A stretch of DNA of 64,000 nt, from positions 2,736,944-2,800,943 of the forward strand of contig NC_018324.1 in NCBI RefSeq assembly GCF_000234665.1, given 5' to 3'. The stretch comes from Leishmania mexicana MHOM/GT/2001/U1103 (taxonomy: Eukaryota > Euglenozoa > Kinetoplastea > Trypanosomatida > Trypanosomatidae). The notes below the pieces were generated by a model. The model had not been told where the DNA came from. It searched no databases and worked only from the letters and a program-made list of their open reading frames with translations. Below, piece by piece: positions 61,601 through 64,000 of this stretch (its first letter is position 1; the number at the start of each line of letters is the position of its first letter). The translations under genes were made by a program, and so were the position numbers.

Positions 61601-62691
61601 GCACCGCTCTGCTGACTCCTATGTCGTCCGCAACCTCCTCGCGCGTTCGTTTTGCCCACTCGGCCACCGCCACGCCGTCGCCGCCAAGCTCGTCGGCACC
61701 CTGCTTCTCCGGCTGGAATGACATGGGCGGCGGCAGAAAAGCGGGGTCAGAGTGCGCCGCCCGGTCGGATGGGCCAGCTCACCCAGTCGTGCGGGTGTCC
61801 GCGCGTGGTGCGCGCGATGATCAGCGAGAGAGCCGCTTTGCTTACCCAGCTGTTTTGCGGACCGCCACCGCGCCTGCACCGAGCGGGCTGGCGAAATTGT
61901 CCGTTGGACACGGTGAGGAGGCCGACGCGGGAGGACGACGCGTTACAGCCAGCCACTCCCTGGAAACCCCGCGCACAAACGCTACGCGCTTTTCCTCTGA
62001 GGAGGGTGGCCGACTCCCGCGCCCAAGTCCTTCGGCGGGGCCACCACACCGTCCATTCACGAGGACTGTCCAAGCTTCTGGGGAAGATAAATGCGAACAA
62101 GCTGCACAAGACCGTTGGACCCCATCGCCCAGGGCAGTCGTAGCGGCCTCGGTGGCCGCGGATGCATCAGCCATCTCGCCCAGCGCCACAGTGGAGTCAC
62201 TTTCGGGTATCTCGAGGACGTCGCCTTGCACAAGCACATTGATGCCAGGTGAGGACGACGCAGTGGGGGTCGTTGGAACTGAAGGGCCGGCGAGTGCACG
62301 CACCGGGGAGCCGACGCTCTCGCTGCAGCCTCGCACTGCAAACAGCCCCGCCCGCACAGACGCAGAGGCCGCGAAAGTGCCTGTTGCTGAGGAGGATGCC
62401 ACGGCCACTCACGTCTACGTCGATTCTGGGGTGCAGGCGCACGAGCATCGCATGAGCACCTTCCACACGAGTGCCTCGGAGGTGCTGCGCCGCATTGCGG
62501 GGAGCCGGGAGGAGTTCCTAGCTCAGTGCGCCGCCATTGTGAAGAGCACGGCGGCTGCCAGCCGCCGAGGTGCTCAGGCGAGACGGCGACTCTCTGATGG
62601 GGATGTGCGTGCTTCAGTATCCGGCGACAACGCCAGTGCCTCCGAGGCGTCACAGAGCGGTGACGAAACGGACGGCCAGGAACGCCTGTGA
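58660..62691 (+). CDS. Large coiled-coil protein
   Basis: 1343-residue protein. The N-terminus has a short helical motif (PRELQRLIDHTDRGIEQLYQLAG). Residues ~35-540 are disordered, with an acidic DDD/EDD patch at ~150-200 and Ser/Pro/His-rich stretches. A long continuous coiled coil spans ~547-985, rich in Gln, Glu, Ala and Leu heptads, and ends in a KKKAKEAEEQ segment. After a second disordered region there is a final helical block (~1265-1320, SEVLRRIAGSREEFLAQCAA). The layout is typical of trypanosomatid cytoskeletal or basal-body proteins, but no specific orthologue is recognised. Only 2 bases separate the nearest AG (58656-58657) from the ATG, so an upstream acceptor (AG at 58619) may be used instead. 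Confidence 0.8.
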   Translation: MPHSAYSKHDIPRELQRLIDHTDRGIEQLYQLAGRSTAASTVAVDRQPIIAKEGERRQKRRVHYRSRGSPGSLLEERCAEVRHDDPHRSIREGSGGGHGGARADAQPRAAVRFSSRRSRDAYEYGGVSNSWRRSRAHARDGTAQIQHDEYGNRDDDYFDDDEGDALPDVTESDDDTDVCERDKTGDENESDDGEGDDREPESVRRHHRQWRASGALRQASVAAAETSLLPSQPPSRRPLSPASTPHRTLNFSNGTAPSSPASLAKPPRHSRRPDLRPPPSHVPGSFPQPPWQQRHRHQDHGDLPLAGGTSYTASSASFSGLYGSSAASSPSPAATTADAAAYRAHMAAQQSTQRPSASSAAHRRRAQQQQQLSGASIPNPSTSLFMSPGSTHSGSRDKSNLHTRSGLRKTSGTASSGMLSQFGRRWNNIFKKMLTDPPPPAPSAASSTPQHSAAAATSTLHPRSPPVPSSFSSSSSTTSTVGNVRAHGEGAPERGVLPQLRELIPHPHAVPATPPCTVADLANVAPAAVPCSVTFATAFADARVAEQLRAELQAKEEAMLRLRMDHAREMAELRQSLTHERGSATKQTADELATSFSIKQQLLQASLQTEQERLMEAEEQLRLARREAAQRKMDLEDSAHALRALQSKYATLAHSQSEHAAQAAQWRERAEKVTADVAQLESQVKVWKAKEVDWQAREAQLQLLAHAAEERREKEETSAQTALAQVEAAFTQTSQSYQDLLAEATKRMSYLEKSHRKHKLLKEAHTALKTEYEQLVDSSMHRAQQSEAELASLRAEAQELRQQLRQRDSATQEETASHQEMLNDYKRRLELQEANAAEQAKTLQHHIDTANHTIELLRSQMDSLTQDLLEEQSQHQQMQMKAAQAELQWKEAQHAQQRTTVAYKVRTEDTIAQLKRQLREKDTKMQALAASAAEPVQRLRQQLDDERGRRARLEEQFRAYKKKAKEAEEQAVSEMRREQLRTALLTPMSSATSSRVRFAHSATATPSPPSSSAPCFSGWNDMGGGRKAGSECAARSDGPAHPVVRVSARGARDDQRESRFAYPAVLRTATAPAPSGLAKLSVGHGEEADAGGRRVTASHSLETPRTNATRFSSEEGGRLPRPSPSAGPPHRPFTRTVQASGEDKCEQAAQDRWTPSPRAVVAASVAADASAISPSATVESLSGISRTSPCTSTLMPGEDDAVGVVGTEGPASARTGEPTLSLQPRTANSPARTDAEAAKVPVAEEDATATHVYVDSGVQAHEHRMSTFHTSASEVLRRIAGSREEFLAQCAAIVKSTAAASRRGAQARRRLSDGDVRASVSGDNASASEASQSGDETDGQERL

Positions 62692-63575
62692 AGTGCCGCT
62701 CGGAATGCTGTGGTGGTACCGATAGAGCTGTATATGCACCCACATACGCATATCTCTGTGTGTCTGTAAGAGGGGGGTCGCTGAGCGCTACAAGCAGAGC
62801 GGTGGATGCCAGCCAGGGGCACACGATGAAGGCACCACCGCTCGTGGACCATCTTGCCTCCCCGTCTCCTGACGCCACCGTCCCGCCCTGGCACATACTG
62901 ATTCCACACGGTGCCACTGTAATCTTGGGACAGCGCTGTCTGTGCATCCAACGGTGCATGTGGACGGGTCACTGCCCACATGTGTGCGTATGCGCGTGCT
63001 TTCGTGGGCGTATCATCTTCATAGACGTTTTCATAGCATTTACGTCTGTGTGTGTGCAGCTCTACTGGTGGGTCTGCCATGCATATGCATGCGCCCGATG
63101 CACAGGCTTGCCGATTAACAACGCCACAATGACGAACGCCCTGGGTGTGCACGCAGGTACGTGTGCGTAGCGGGTGGCGCATGCTGCATCTTAGCCCTGC
63201 ACCGGCCTCCATCGCCGCTATGCAAGTCAGATTATGCATGACGTGAGGTTTGCACCCCGTCGCCTTCCATTGGTTCATGCCATTGGCGTCCATCCACGCA
63301 CTGCGGGGGAGCACTGCCACATGCCCTTGTCCCATTGCTGTCCATCTTCCTCTCCGCCCCTCCGTTCTTACGCCCTCGTCTCACCCTTGGCATGCGGGTG
63401 TCACTGGCGTGCGACGCCGGTGCACCGGGTGTTTGGTGTTCATCCTTGCGCTGCGGGGGGAACGCAGTCTTAGTGCTCTCGCCACGTCCCCTTTTAGCGT
63501 GCGTGTGCACCGCGTATTCGCACTGCGTCTCCGCTGCTCTCGCTAAGGGTGCTGCGCGCACCTGTGCTGCCCGAC
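62692..63575. other. Intergenic region
   Basis: Non-coding, with GT-rich stretches (62755-62768, 63046-63058) and two similar segments with GCGGGGG near 63301-63310 and 63451-63460 embedded in related sequence (see findings). No gene is seen. Confidence 0.55.
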
Positions 63576-64000
63576 ATGTTAGGCGGCCGTCACTTTCAAA
63601 GAAAGTACGAGAAGAAGCAGAAGAAAAAGGAAGCCAAGAAGGCTTCCCAGGGTCCTGTCCGTGGTGCGGGTGGCTCGAGCGGCGCCAGCGCAGCAGCAGC
63701 GGGGGCGGCTGTCAAGCGCAAGGATGTCAGCACGCTAAAGGGGCCGGTCGTGTCGCACGGCGACTTCATGGCGAGCCGCGACTCGGCGAATAACCGAAAA
63801 AATGTTCCGTTCTCGAACAAGGTGGAAGAGAAGGTTTACCGAAAGGAGCATCGCGTCCCAAAGTACAACAACATCGTTGACCCGGAGCGGCAGAACTTGG
63901 CTAAGGCAGCCGGGGCTAGCAGTGCCGCTCAGCGCCGTCGCGTTTTGCGCCAGAAAGGTGACGAGGACCTCCTCGACCACTTCCGCGAGCGCCTGAATGC
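63576..64000 (+). CDS. 5' part of a lysine-rich, probably nucleolar protein (runs off window)
   Basis: Open frame from ATG 63576 with no stop before the window ends (141 complete codons visible). It begins MLGGRHFQRKYEKKQKKKEA, very basic, then an Ala/Gly/Ser linker, followed by a conserved-looking block (VPFSNKVEEKVYRKEHRVPK, YNNIVDPERQN) and a helix ending LLDHFRERLNA at the window edge. Basic Lys-rich starts are common in ribosome-biogenesis proteins. The last segment faintly resembles the stretch just before the methyltransferase domain of Rrp8, but too little is visible to assign it. The codon composition is clearly coding compared with the upstream DNA. Confidence 0.75.
   Translation, partial: MLGGRHFQRKYEKKQKKKEAKKASQGPVRGAGGSSGASAAAAGAAVKRKDVSTLKGPVVSHGDFMASRDSANNRKNVPFSNKVEEKVYRKEHRVPKYNNIVDPERQNLAKAAGASSAAQRRRVLRQKGDEDLLDHFRERLN

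Overview
This window looks like nuclear chromosomal DNA of a trypanosomatid, most likely Leishmania or a very close relative. It is GC-rich. Every supported protein gene is intronless and on the + strand. Genes are separated by long intergenic stretches full of CA/TG and CT microsatellites and pyrimidine tracts followed by AG, as expected for polycistronic transcription with trans-splicing and polyadenylation. No promoter or strand switch is visible, so the window probably lies inside one polycistronic unit. Start codons were chosen as the first in-frame ATG downstream of the likely splice acceptor; longer upstream frame extensions were discarded.

Layout, left to right. 0.4-9.7 kb: an enkurin-family ciliary protein, a mitochondrial PDK/BCKDK-type kinase, a protein with two C-terminal zinc-binding modules, and a leucine-rich-repeat protein with an MGC acylation start. 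12.7-21.8 kb: a very small probable mitochondrial membrane protein, a second LRR protein, a short hypothetical, an RBBP6/Mpe1-like RING protein, and an Eco1/ESCO cohesin acetyltransferase. 22.5-25.3 kb: 2.5 head-to-tail copies of a 1,135-bp unit without a convincing protein gene; each copy carries an excellent C/D-box snoRNA candidate. 26.8-31.6 kb: an FLVCR-type MFS transporter, then a decaying membrane-protein gene with in-frame stops and frameshifts. 34.2-48.1 kb: a type I membrane protein and two tandem paralogous multi-pass metallophosphoesterases whose catalytic core is almost identical at DNA level. 48.9-64 kb: a NUDT19-like Nudix hydrolase, the 9-1-1 clamp subunit RAD1, an unrecognised protein with possible winged helices, a disordered protein, a large coiled-coil protein, and the 5' end of a basic, possibly nucleolar protein.

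Four copies of a roughly 560-bp SIDER-like interspersed repeat (three +, one -) lie in intergenic sequence, about 99% identical to each other where I compared them by eye. Neighbouring genes do not form one pathway, which is normal for trypanosomatid units; Eco1 and RAD1 are both chromosome-maintenance factors but are far apart. The most interesting non-coding object is the snoRNA-bearing tandem array. Homology calls come from motif recognition only; no database search was run.
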